This document shows, piece after piece, positions 1 to 8,098 of a DNA stretch of 64,000 nt. The position numbers and the translations under genes are program-made. The stretch spans positions 602,328 to 666,327 of the forward strand of contig NZ_ATAO01000206.1 of the NCBI RefSeq assembly GCF_000455825.1, given 5' to 3'. The notes below the pieces were generated by a model. That model was not told where the DNA came from and ran no database searches. It saw only the letters and a list, made by a program, of their open reading frames with translations. Numbering within the stretch: the first letter of the stretch is position 1; the number at the start of each line of letters is the position of its first letter. Origin of the DNA: Microbacterium maritypicum MF109. Its GTDB lineage: Bacteria > Actinomycetota > Actinomycetes > Actinomycetales > Microbacteriaceae.

Positions 1-831
1 GGCTCGAAGGAGGTCAAGCGCTACGTTCAGGGTCGCGCGATTCTCGGTGAGTCTTCGGCGAAGGTGCGTCCGTGGCGCCAGGACGTCGTCGCTGCCGCGG
101 TGGAAGCGATCCGCAGATCCCCGGGTTTCCGGCCAATCGACGGGCCGGTGTTCCTGACTGTCGAGTTCTACGTTCCGCGTCCGAAAGGGCACCCGAAATC
201 GCGGCGGACAGTGCCGACGACGACACCCGACCTCGACAAGCTGCTCCGAAGCACCGACGACGCCCTGACGACGGCCGGTGTGATCACCGATGACAGCGTC
301 GTCGTCGACATCTGGGCACGTGACCGGTATGCCGTGCCCAACCCCGAGGTCGGCTACGACTGGGAGTTGCCGGCACCAGGCGCGGTAGTCAGCGTCTTCA
401 GGATCGAGGCCGAGTCGACATGGGCGGATGCGCCGCTGTCCGTCCTCGCGGGTAGGCATCTCCCCCGACGTGCCATCCCCGCCCCTGTCGCTGCTGCAAT
501 CGCGCTGAGCACGGAGGAGTTCGATCCCGAGCGAGCAGGATTCGTCGTACGGTCGGAAGCTCGTGACGGCGAACTGGTGGCAACGGTCGCTCGAGCAGTG
601 AAGCGCACGCAGCGCCGTCCCGACGAGACGGTGCTGCTCGTGATCGAGGACGGAGCCCGGCGGCTGAGCAGTTACCCGGGGCAGCCCTTCACGTCTGCAC
701 AGCAGGCGATCGCCGATCTCGGGTCCCTCACATCGGTGAACGTAGTTCTCGCGCGCCGGCTCGCGGCAGAGGCGCCTGCGATCTCCCTCGGTGCACCCGC
801 TGAGTCTCCCGTCGCGGATCTGTTCGACTGA
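1..831 (+). CDS. RusA-type Holliday junction resolvase with C-terminal extension (5' end outside window)
   Basis: The frame is open from base 1, so the gene starts upstream of the window. The visible N-terminal part has the RusA pattern: a YVPRPKG segment, then PDLDKLLRSTDDALT and a GVITDDSVV stretch carrying the aspartates that bind metal in the family. RusA dimers resolve four-way DNA junctions during recombination or replication. After roughly residue 125 there is a C-terminal extension of about 150 residues with no motif I recognise, unusual for a family that is normally about 120-150 residues long. It ends 7 bp before the convergent antirestriction gene. Confidence 0.8.
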   Translation, partial: GSKEVKRYVQGRAILGESSAKVRPWRQDVVAAAVEAIRRSPGFRPIDGPVFLTVEFYVPRPKGHPKSRRTVPTTTPDLDKLLRSTDDALTTAGVITDDSVVVDIWARDRYAVPNPEVGYDWELPAPGAVVSVFRIEAESTWADAPLSVLAGRHLPRRAIPAPVAAAIALSTEEFDPERAGFVVRSEARDGELVATVARAVKRTQRRPDETVLLVIEDGARRLSSYPGQPFTSAQQAIADLGSLTSVNVVLARRLAAEAPAISLGAPAESPVADLFD

Positions 832-837
832 ACGCTC

Positions 838-1818
838 TCACTCCCGCGCGTTCTGCCAGGGAAGCTCCATGGTCCGCTTGAACGCCTTCGAGAGCCTCTC
901 CCCGACGGAGCGGATCGCGTCCGGCTCGAAGGCCTGCCACCCGGCGACGTACTCGCTGGCTGTGCGCTGGTGCGCCTGCATCCCGTTCATACGGCACAGA
1001 ACGTAGGCGAAGCTCTCCGCCTCGACCTCCATCTCGCCCCGCTTGCCGCCGTGATCGGTCGAGTAGCTGCGAGTCTCCTCTTTCCCGGTGTGACCGCACA
1101 TGATGTGTCCGAGCTCGTGCGCGAGGGTTCTCGCGCGCTCCCCTGGCGCAAGCGGCGAGTCGATCACGACACGGTGCGGCGCGCTCATCGTCGTGTACCC
1201 CTGCTTGCCGCCGCTCAGCTCCTCATACGAGATCGTGTAGCCCTGCGCCGCGATCGCCGATTCGAGATCATCGGTGAATCCGGGAGGAGGCTCTTCGCTG
1301 AACGGGTGATACCCCTCCGGGAGCGGCTCACCATCGGTCTGCGAGATGTCGAAGACCGTCGCGGACGTGAACCCGACGACCTTCTTGCGCGGCTTGCCGT
1401 TCGAATCGAGATCCACGTTGCCATCGTCGTCCTTGGCGTTCACCACCTTCGGGGCGAGGATCGCGATGCCTTTCTCACCCTTGCGGACACAGCGACCGAG
1501 GCTCTTCCAGGTCTGGAATCCCGCTACGCGAGTGGCTCCAGGACGTTGGATCATGATGAGCACCTGGTTCTGGAAGCTGTAGCGGTGGAACTTCCCCATG
1601 GTGTCGAGGAATCTGTTCCACTCCTCGTCGTCACTGAGCCGGTCGACGGCGTCCGCGAGTTCGGCCCGCATCGCTTCGACCTTCTCCTGGACGCTGGCAT
1701 ATCCCGTGAACGTTGGACGCTCAAGTGTCCCGAGCGCCCCCTCGGGCTCGGTGCGGACATGCCCGTCGAACCGGCCGGCCCTGTCGTGGATGTTCCCCTG
1801 CTCGTCGATCGTCGCCAT
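838..1818 (-). CDS. ArdC-like antirestriction protein with zincin motif and GNIHD tag
   Basis: 326 residues. Residues 1-30 carry the element's shared tag (GNIHD, GRFDGH, RTEPEG). Then comes an ArdC N-terminal-like domain with the signature YSFQNQVLIMIQ and FQTWKSLGR, and near residue 230 a metalloprotease motif TLAHELGH, typical of ArdC-type proteins. In plasmid pSa, ArdC protects incoming single-stranded DNA from restriction and is known to enter the recipient with it; a similar role here is inference. The start at 1818 has no Shine-Dalgarno sequence but lies 8 nt after a class II motif. It is divergent from another tagged gene at 1887. Confidence 0.8.
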   Translation of the reverse strand: MATIDEQGNIHDRAGRFDGHVRTEPEGALGTLERPTFTGYASVQEKVEAMRAELADAVDRLSDDEEWNRFLDTMGKFHRYSFQNQVLIMIQRPGATRVAGFQTWKSLGRCVRKGEKGIAILAPKVVNAKDDDGNVDLDSNGKPRKKVVGFTSATVFDISQTDGEPLPEGYHPFSEEPPPGFTDDLESAIAAQGYTISYEELSGGKQGYTTMSAPHRVVIDSPLAPGERARTLAHELGHIMCGHTGKEETRSYSTDHGGKRGEMEVEAESFAYVLCRMNGMQAHQRTASEYVAGWQAFEPDAIRSVGERLSKAFKRTMELPWQNARE

Positions 1819-1826
1819 GGTGGATA

Positions 1827-1835
1827 TACGCCCGG
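1827..1835 (-). promoter_or_regulatory. Class II start-associated motif
   Basis: CCGGGCGTA on the minus strand, 8 nt before the ATG at 1818. It faces another class II site at 1870-1878, forming a divergent pair. Confidence 0.6.
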
Positions 1836-1869
1836 CCTGAGCGCAGCGGTGGCCAGCGCCGGCACCGAG

Positions 1870-1878
1870 CCGGGCGTT
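1870..1878 (+). promoter_or_regulatory. Class II start-associated motif
   Basis: CCGGGCGTT, 8 nt before the ATG at 1887. Confidence 0.6.
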
Positions 1879-1886
1879 CACCGAGC

Positions 1887-2519
1887 ATGGGAACCACAGA
1901 TGCTCACGGCAACATCCACGACTCCAGCGGCCGGTTCGACGGACACGTTCGGACCGAACCGGATGGAGGTCTGGAGCGCCGCCCGACTTCGACAGAGATC
2001 GACGGGGCCACACCAGGCATGAGCGAGGACGAGATCCGCTCGATGGACACGGCCGAGCTCCGCTCCGCATACGACGTCACCGTGCAGAGCGCCTATCAAA
2101 TGCAGGAGGTGCTTCGGGACCGCGGGGAACTGGAGGGCGATTCCCTCCAGGTGGTCAACTACCTGAAGTACTCCGAGAGGGACTTCGATCTCGCGATCGA
2201 CGCCGCGCGCCTCCACCTAGGACTTGCGGGCGTCGTCCGCGACCGTGGCGCATTCCGGCAGTCGGTCGACGACGGATTCGATGTCGAGACGGTCATCGGC
2301 GCCGAACGCGAAGCGCAACTGACAGATGCGCAGCGCGACGAGCTCGGTGAGCGCGCATGGGAGGTCTATCTCGAGTACGAGAAGGACGCGTACGAGAACG
2401 ACGAGAGCTGGAGCGAGCCAGAGTACTGGGCGCACCATGAAGCGGTGCAGCGAGCCTACCGCCGGGCATACACAGCATGGGCGAAAGAGAACGGCATCCC
2501 CGTTCTCACCGAGGAGTGA
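1887..2519 (+). CDS. GNIHD-tagged protein of unknown function
   Basis: 210 residues. The first 30 residues are the shared tag (GNIHD, GRFDGH, RTEPDG), followed by an acidic, helix-rich body with many E, D and Y residues and no recognised domain. The ATG at 1887 is chosen because it puts the tag at the very N-terminus, as in its sister proteins, and sits at the standard distance from a class II motif. It is divergent from the ArdC-like gene and convergent with the SNF2 gene. I do not recognise a function; a small acidic protein beside ArdC could be an anti-defence protein, but that is speculation. Confidence 0.7.
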   Translation: MGTTDAHGNIHDSSGRFDGHVRTEPDGGLERRPTSTEIDGATPGMSEDEIRSMDTAELRSAYDVTVQSAYQMQEVLRDRGELEGDSLQVVNYLKYSERDFDLAIDAARLHLGLAGVVRDRGAFRQSVDDGFDVETVIGAEREAQLTDAQRDELGERAWEVYLEYEKDAYENDESWSEPEYWAHHEAVQRAYRRAYTAWAKENGIPVLTEE

Positions 2520-2535
2520 TGGGCCTCCAACAGAG

Positions 2536-4629
2536 TCATGCCCGGGACGACGTGCGGATCGCTTCCTCGATGACCAAGATAGCGATCTCCATCAGGCCGA
2601 CCATGTCCTCTTCCGGCATCGTGTTCACCGAGTCGTTGTCGCCGAGGGCGGCGAGCACCTTCGACTTCCGAGCCAGCACTCGCTGCACGGCCTCATCGAG
2701 GGTCCCCAGGGCGACCAGCGTCGTGTAGGACGACGCCTGTGTCGCTCCGATGCGGTTTGTGCGATCCTCCGCCTGCACGATTAGAGCCGGCGTCCAGTCG
2801 GTCTCCACGAAGATGGAGTCTGAGCTGCGTGTGAGCGTCAAGCCGACACCGGCTTTCGTGATGGCCGCCACGAGTACCGGGATCAGCCCGTCCTGGAACC
2901 GGTCGACGATGCTGTCCCGGGCTGCGTCGCTTGTCGATCCGATGATCGCCTCCGCCTGCGGCAAGGCGTCAAGCAGCGCTGCGGCAACGTCGAGGTGATG
3001 GGTCCAGACGATCAGAGGGCGATTCCACCTGCGGATGCCTCCGGACTCCGCGAACCCTGTTGCGTCGACGTGAGCCTGGATGAGCTCCTTCGCCGCGTCG
3101 ACTTTCGCGAGTCCCGCCGCTCGTCGCAGCTGACTGACGATCTCGAAGGAGGCGCTCTTCGCGTACTCCTCGATCTCGGGTTTCTCCGGGTCGCGGCCAT
3201 GCTCGTTGCGGAACCATGTCACCCACGACTGCACGCGCGCGATGACGTCCTTGTGCGCCTTCCGGTATCCGGTGAGCTGAACGTCGAGCGGGAGGTTGGT
3301 CCGCTGCTTCAGAGGGAGCTGTGGAAGGGCGTCCCGCTTCCGCCGGCGCACCCACACGTAGTGCTCGAGGAGTGCTTTCAGCCGCGGTAGCGCGGACTTC
3401 CGGGCGTGCCAGCCGTTGAATCGGTCCTGGGTGCAGAAGTCCTCGAGGAAGGGCCCGCGGCCGCCGAAGACGGGCGCGAGCATTCGCGTGAGCTCGAGCA
3501 CGGGCACCAGCTCGTGCGGCGCCGCGAAGATCGGGGTGCCGGTGAGTGCGATCGGTGCGTTCCGCACTCGAGTCGCGACGTTCAGCACCGCCTCAGAGCG
3601 CTTCGATCCAATGGTCTTCAGACGGTGCGCTTCGTCGACGATCATCTCGTCTGGCGCCCAGGCTCGAAGCCGTTCGGCAGTGGCGGGTCGCGCGGCAAGC
3701 ATGCTGTCGGCGATGATGACGACGCCCTCATCGGGGAGTGCAGGCTCCTTCCGTCCAGCGCGGAACACCGCAACTGAACCGAAACCGGTCATGTCCGCCT
3801 CCCGAGCCCAGTTCGTGGTCAGGAGAGGCGGGCAGACGATGATCGTCCTCCGCGCGGCGCGCATCCGGACGGCGAGCAGCGCCTGCAGGCTCTTGCCGAG
3901 GCCCGGCTCGTCGAAGAGGCAGGATCGCCCGGCAGCGACAGCGAGAGCACCCGCCTTCTGATAGTCGTAGGGGTCGCGAGCAGTGACAGGGAGACCGGCA
4001 GGGGCGATCCGCCGAGTCTGGTCGTCAGGGATGTCGTTGATGTGCAGCGCTGCGGAGAGATGTCGCGCGAGCGGGGCGAGTGCCTCTGGAACGCTCGGCA
4101 GTGTCCTCATCTGATAGGCGGCCGCTACTGCGTCCTCGGGCCAGAGCACACCGGGCCGGATGTCGCCGTTCTTGTCGAGGACGTCAGCGACGTAGGTCCA
4201 GAACAGCTCCCGTTCCTTATCCCAGACCGCACCGGCACCGAGAAGCTCTTTCGTGAGGTCGTACCCAGCGAGGCGGTGGCGGACCATCACCAGGCGCCCA
4301 TTGCCGTGGAGCTTCGCGAGCGGCATCGCGAGGGCGTTCAGCGACGGGGCGGTCCGGAGCGGCTCGGGGCAGGTGGACCAGTCGACAGTGATCCCGGCTT
4401 CAGCGAGGGTCTGCTCGGGCGTCAGAGTGCCGAGTCCATGGATCCTCCAGGATTGCTCCGCGGCGATCCAGCGGGCGTTGCAGCGCTGCTTGACCCAGTC
4501 GATCATCAGCAAGCTCGGCTCCTGCGGATGCGGAAGGCGAGGGTGGATGCGGGCGAGGATCGCGGGTTCGGTGATCGTGCCGTCGACCGTCGCGAGGCCC
4601 GTCGTCCCAGTAAGGATCTGTGCAGGCAT
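2536..4629 (-). CDS. SNF2-family DEAH helicase
   Basis: 697 residues. Residues 1-230 are a variable N-terminal region; the helicase core follows with Walker A DEPGLGKSLQ, motif Ia IVCPPLLTTNW, motif II DEAH, motif III ALTGTP, and C-terminal motifs including TKAGVGLTLT and EDRTNRIG (motif VI). The domain order resembles SMARCAL1/HARP-type annealing helicases, common in phages and large mobile elements, which remodel forks or rewind DNA. The ATG at 4629 has no Shine-Dalgarno sequence and lies 6 nt after a class I motif, so it is preferred to longer in-frame starts. Confidence 0.85.
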   Translation of the reverse strand: MPAQILTGTTGLATVDGTITEPAILARIHPRLPHPQEPSLLMIDWVKQRCNARWIAAEQSWRIHGLGTLTPEQTLAEAGITVDWSTCPEPLRTAPSLNALAMPLAKLHGNGRLVMVRHRLAGYDLTKELLGAGAVWDKERELFWTYVADVLDKNGDIRPGVLWPEDAVAAAYQMRTLPSVPEALAPLARHLSAALHINDIPDDQTRRIAPAGLPVTARDPYDYQKAGALAVAAGRSCLFDEPGLGKSLQALLAVRMRAARRTIIVCPPLLTTNWAREADMTGFGSVAVFRAGRKEPALPDEGVVIIADSMLAARPATAERLRAWAPDEMIVDEAHRLKTIGSKRSEAVLNVATRVRNAPIALTGTPIFAAPHELVPVLELTRMLAPVFGGRGPFLEDFCTQDRFNGWHARKSALPRLKALLEHYVWVRRRKRDALPQLPLKQRTNLPLDVQLTGYRKAHKDVIARVQSWVTWFRNEHGRDPEKPEIEEYAKSASFEIVSQLRRAAGLAKVDAAKELIQAHVDATGFAESGGIRRWNRPLIVWTHHLDVAAALLDALPQAEAIIGSTSDAARDSIVDRFQDGLIPVLVAAITKAGVGLTLTRSSDSIFVETDWTPALIVQAEDRTNRIGATQASSYTTLVALGTLDEAVQRVLARKSKVLAALGDNDSVNTMPEEDMVGLMEIAILVIEEAIRTSSRA

Positions 4630-4635
4630 GATCTG

Positions 4636-4646
4636 CACATACCCGG
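4636..4646 (-). promoter_or_regulatory. Class I promoter-like motif
   Basis: CCGGGTATGTG, 6 nt before the ATG at 4629; leaderless geometry. It lies just downstream of the membrane protein gene that ends at 4658. Confidence 0.65.
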
Positions 4647-4657
4647 CCGTGGAAGCG

Positions 4658-5935
4658 TTACAGAGGGATGCGTTCCAAGGCGGGGCCGACAAACTGACTG
4701 ATGACTCCGGTGGCGCTTCCGATCGTGAGCGTGACCCCCATCAGTAACCCCATGGCGTCCCGGAGGCCCCCGGCGATGGCACGGCCTGTTCGGGAACGAG
4801 TGAACGAGCATGCCACGGAGCCGTACGCTGCTACGGAAGCGAACGCGAGCGAGACGGCGGTGATCTCAGGAGGGAACATCCATCCGATCGCCGGGAACGA
4901 GTGAAGCTCGTGGGCGACCCAGGCCAGCACGCCGGAAACGTAGAGCCACCCGCCGATCGCGAGTCCCGGCAGCGTAACCAGCAGTTCACGGGCCGTCATG
5001 CCGGAACTGAGCCGCAGATCATGAAGTCGCTCAGCACCATGGAGGCGGTAGAAGGTCGCGATCTGCTCCGAGTTGGCAGCCGACGGACGCCGCTCATGCT
5101 CATCCGGAGCCTCCGGAACATCGTTCTCGCCCTGCGTCTTCGCAGACTGCGCAGTTCCCCTTGAGGGCACGTGCTCGAAGGAACGACGGTCCAGCGCGGC
5201 GTGCGTGTTCAGCGCCGCAGTCGGCGCGGTGACCGCGCCGGGGAGAGACTCGATGATCCGGTTGGCGGCCTCCACGACGTCGCCACAGGCGTCGAGATAC
5301 CGCTGCCCCTCGTCCGCCGGGTCGCCACTGAGCTCAGCGAACTGGTCCTCCCATTCGCCGAATCCTCCGCGTTCTTCGCTCACCAAGCGGAACCGTTCGA
5401 CGGCCTCGAACATCCCCAGCAAGGGCTGACGACGCTGGGCATCCCTGGTTGAGATCCACTGGTCAGTGCGACGTGCAGCACGGCTCAGGATGAGACCATG
5501 CTCGCGCAGATACCGGCGCACCAGTCCTGGCGCTTCGGCGACCGCGGCAGCCGCGTCGCGGCCGTCTGGCAGCTCGGAGCTGAAGAGGCGATGGTGATGA
5601 CCAGGGCCCCGCAGGGCGTCATCGAGCGGCTCCGTGGCCATGTTCCTCTTCGTCCAGGATGCGAATCTCATCTCTGCCGAGAAGATGGCGGAGCCGAACG
5701 CAGCCGCGGCAACGAGCGGAGCGGCGGCGAGGTACTCGGGAAGCCCGAGTCCGATCACCACCCCCAGGGAAGACGCGGTGACCAAGGTGGCGGCTGCGAT
5801 GGTCGCTGCAGGGCGCTTGTGGGTCCACGGTCGATGATCCTCGAAGGTGAGAGGATCACCTTCCCAGAGGACCCACGCGTGCCGCCACCAGATCCGGTGG
5901 AGGCTGATCTTCACCTCGGATGTGCTTGTGCTCAC
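4658..5935 (-). CDS. Polytopic membrane protein of unknown function
   Basis: 425 residues. Two hydrophobic segments lie near residues 40-85; a charged soluble region follows with an acidic, proline-containing linker, and then three C-terminal membrane segments near residues 320-420. A GTG at 5935 is chosen: it has GGGGAG seven bases upstream, and the start falls just inside the end of the DUF1524 gene, so the two are probably coupled. No catalytic motif is seen. Its position among secreted nuclease and wall-hydrolase genes suggests an envelope role in transfer or exclusion, but the family is not recognised. Confidence 0.6.
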   Translation of the reverse strand: MSTSTSEVKISLHRIWWRHAWVLWEGDPLTFEDHRPWTHKRPAATIAAATLVTASSLGVVIGLGLPEYLAAAPLVAAAAFGSAIFSAEMRFASWTKRNMATEPLDDALRGPGHHHRLFSSELPDGRDAAAAVAEAPGLVRRYLREHGLILSRAARRTDQWISTRDAQRRQPLLGMFEAVERFRLVSEERGGFGEWEDQFAELSGDPADEGQRYLDACGDVVEAANRIIESLPGAVTAPTAALNTHAALDRRSFEHVPSRGTAQSAKTQGENDVPEAPDEHERRPSAANSEQIATFYRLHGAERLHDLRLSSGMTARELLVTLPGLAIGGWLYVSGVLAWVAHELHSFPAIGWMFPPEITAVSLAFASVAAYGSVACSFTRSRTGRAIAGGLRDAMGLLMGVTLTIGSATGVISQFVGPALERIPL

Positions 5936-5952
5936 GCTGGTACTCCCCGGGC

Positions 5953-6804
5953 TCAGCTGCAAGAGGCGATGGTCGCCGCCAGCGACTGGCGGTCGTCTTC
6001 ACTGATCTGGAGTTCGTAGGTTGCGGCAACGGTGACGAACTTCGTCGCGTAGACGCATCGGTACGACTCGTTCGGCGGCATCCAGCGAGCGGGGCCCTTG
6101 TCACCCTTGCCGTTGTTTGTTGGACCGTCGACGGCAAGGAGGTTGGCCGGGTCGTTGGCGAACGCCAGCCTTGCAGAGTCATCCCACGACCAAGCTCCGT
6201 GCTTCCATGCGTACGAGAGGGGAATGATGTGGTCGATCTGGACCGCCTGAGAGGACTGTTCACCTCGCACGAAACTGATCGCGCTCCCCGTGTACGGATC
6301 GTCGAGGACACCTGTCATCACCTTGCACTGGTCGGCAGCGAGGCGGATGTCTCGCATGTCGCGCTGAAGGACGTCGTTGCGCGTGTCGCAGAGGTTCCCG
6401 TCGACGTCGAACCAGCTCGTCCCGAAGAGGTCTCGGTCATAGTCCGGAATCCTCGATGTGCTCTGCGGCTGCAGGGAGTCGAGGACTCCGCTCAGTCCGG
6501 GGACGTCGACAGGAAGGATGTCTCCCCGCTGCGCCTTCTCCCACGCGGCCTGCACCGCCTCCGACGCTTCCTCGACCGTTGGCACGTTCTCAGGAACCGT
6601 GGCGTCAGGGAGCGGCATGTTCCAGTCGTCACCGGGCACTTGCTCGACGATCTCCGTGGTGGTGATACCCAGGAGTTCGGCAACGGCTGGCCACCACCGG
6701 GGCGACTGCACGGCGACGACGATCGCGACCGCGATGACGGCCGCGAAGGCAGCGAGCCTCGTAACGATCTGCTCCATGGAGATGCTGCGCTTTGGTCCTC
6801 TCAT
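5953..6804 (-). CDS. Membrane-anchored or secreted HNH nuclease, DUF1524/GmrSD C-terminal type
   Basis: 283 residues. An N-terminal hydrophobic segment (about residues 13-32) is a membrane anchor or signal peptide. The C-terminal half matches the family pattern closely: YDRDLFG, CDTRNDVL, DPYTG, VQIDHIIPLSYAW (the HNH histidines), FANDPANLLAV, KGDKGP and MPPNESYRC. Secreted members are abundant in actinobacteria and cut DNA outside the membrane. The ATG at 6804 follows a class I motif (variant CTGGGTATGTG) with 6-nt spacing. In a conjugative element it could process DNA at the cell surface; that is inference. Confidence 0.85.
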   Translation of the reverse strand: MRGPKRSISMEQIVTRLAAFAAVIAVAIVVAVQSPRWWPAVAELLGITTTEIVEQVPGDDWNMPLPDATVPENVPTVEEASEAVQAAWEKAQRGDILPVDVPGLSGVLDSLQPQSTSRIPDYDRDLFGTSWFDVDGNLCDTRNDVLQRDMRDIRLAADQCKVMTGVLDDPYTGSAISFVRGEQSSQAVQIDHIIPLSYAWKHGAWSWDDSARLAFANDPANLLAVDGPTNNGKGDKGPARWMPPNESYRCVYATKFVTVAATYELQISEDDRQSLAATIASCS

Positions 6805-6810
6805 GCCCGC

Positions 6811-6821
6811 CACATACCCAG
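6811..6821 (-). promoter_or_regulatory. Class I promoter-like motif (variant)
   Basis: CTGGGTATGTG, 6 nt before the ATG at 6804. Confidence 0.6.
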
Positions 6822-6838
6822 TCCCCGCCACCGTGTGG

Positions 6839-7231
6839 TCATGCGGCGTCCTTCGCCGCAGCCGCGGCGGTTGACCGTGCCCGGACGAGTTTCCCCTCGC
6901 ATCGGTGCGTGAAGTAGCACCGTGTGGGCAAACTAGCTGGTCCAGTGAATCCGTACCTTCCGCATGCGGCGCAGGCTGCCACGGTGATGGTCGGCTTCAC
7001 CCTCAGGAACGGCAAGATGAAAGAGTACCGGTCGAGTAGGGCCTGTTGCTCCGGCGTGAGGCGAACGAGCAATCGGATGTCCTCGCGAGTGGCGAGTTCC
7101 ACGACCTGACCCCACGTGCCCACCTTCAGACGCCGCATGACGAGCTGCGCGACCTGAGCAGCCTGGCAGGGCTCTGGGGCGTCGAGGCTGTGCTGAAACG
7201 TCTTCGGGGGTGCGGGCTTGCGAGGTGCCAT
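6839..7231 (-). CDS. Small cysteine-containing protein
   Basis: 130 residues. The N-terminal two thirds are basic and helical; a CAACGRYGF segment and later Cys residues (RCYF, HRCEGK) form a C-x2-C ... C ... C arrangement that could bind one zinc. The protein ends in an alanine-rich basic tail. The ATG at 7231 is leaderless behind a class I motif. Likely a DNA- or RNA-binding accessory protein; no family recognised. Confidence 0.65.
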   Translation of the reverse strand: MAPRKPAPPKTFQHSLDAPEPCQAAQVAQLVMRRLKVGTWGQVVELATREDIRLLVRLTPEQQALLDRYSFILPFLRVKPTITVAACAACGRYGFTGPASLPTRCYFTHRCEGKLVRARSTAAAAAKDAA

Positions 7232-7237
7232 GCAGGT

Positions 7238-7248
7238 CACATACCCGG
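7238..7248 (-). promoter_or_regulatory. Class I promoter-like motif
   Basis: CCGGGTATGTG, 6 nt before the ATG at 7231. Confidence 0.65.
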
Positions 7249-7256
7249 CGCGGCGT

Positions 7257-8096
7257 CTACTCGCCGTCAGGTCGTTCGGGACGCTTGTCTGTCACCACGA
7301 GGGTGTTCGATCCGCTACCCCATGTCCCGACGATCGCTTCCGGCCTGTTGTCGGTGATGATGGACGTCACCCATTCGCTTCGGTTGAACGTCGCGGGGCT
7401 CGCCGCGACGTACACGCACAGCTGGACGGTCTCGTTCGTCTCCAGCCCGTGCTCAGCGAACGGTGTCGCCAGGGCCGAGCACCCGAACTGCCCATCTCCG
7501 GGGTAGGCTTCGACGCTCTCGCCTGCGAAGTTCAGGAATCTGATCGACTGGAGCGGTTCGAAGGCTGTGATGTCCCCTGTCCCGCTCCGGGCGAATTCGC
7601 GGATGCGGAGCACGACCTTCTGAATGGCGTAGACGTCCGGGGCGGCGGCCGGTGCACCTGGTTCCGCGCCGGTCCATGCGGTCACCAGATCGCGTTCGGG
7701 ACCCAATGGGAGGTTCTCGCTGATGCTGTCGATCGACACGGCGACGGAGGGGAAGACGTCCGGCGAGGAATGGTTGGCCATCGTCACCATGAACATCTCG
7801 GCCATCTCGGGCTGATCGGGCTGCAGCCATTCCGGATCGATGGGTCCTGTCAGCAGCCCGTGAGGGATCTCGGGAGGCAGCTCGAGAGGGGCGAACTCTC
7901 CGGCAACGACGCCGGCCGGATCGAACGGTGCTTCTGTCTTCCCCGGTGCGGGTTCTGGCCTCGGCGCTGCTGTCACGGTGGGTGCTGGTGTCTCGGTGCG
8001 CTCGGGTGCCGGCGCGAAGCAGCTCGACAGCGCCATGGAGGCGCCGAGTGCCACCGCCGCCGCGAGGATGTTCCTGAGGACTCGATTGTTGACCAT
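7257..8096 (-). CDS. Putative lipoprotein
   Basis: 279 residues. The signal peptide ends in a lipobox (ALSSC near residue 26), so the mature protein should be anchored outside the membrane by a lipidated Cys. A Pro/Ala/Thr-rich linker is followed by a folded domain of about 200 residues with two later cysteines. The start at 8096 has AAGGA about six bases upstream; an ATG at 8102 overlapping the previous stop is an alternative. It is last in the operon 11256-7257 after the wall hydrolase and may be a T4SS accessory lipoprotein (VirB8- or TcpC-like position), but the sequence alone does not prove this. Confidence 0.7.
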   Translation of the reverse strand: MVNNRVLRNILAAAVALGASMALSSCFAPAPERTETPAPTVTAAPRPEPAPGKTEAPFDPAGVVAGEFAPLELPPEIPHGLLTGPIDPEWLQPDQPEMAEMFMVTMANHSSPDVFPSVAVSIDSISENLPLGPERDLVTAWTGAEPGAPAAAPDVYAIQKVVLRIREFARSGTGDITAFEPLQSIRFLNFAGESVEAYPGDGQFGCSALATPFAEHGLETNETVQLCVYVAASPATFNRSEWVTSIITDNRPEAIVGTWGSGSNTLVVTDKRPERPDGE

Positions 8097-8098
8097 GG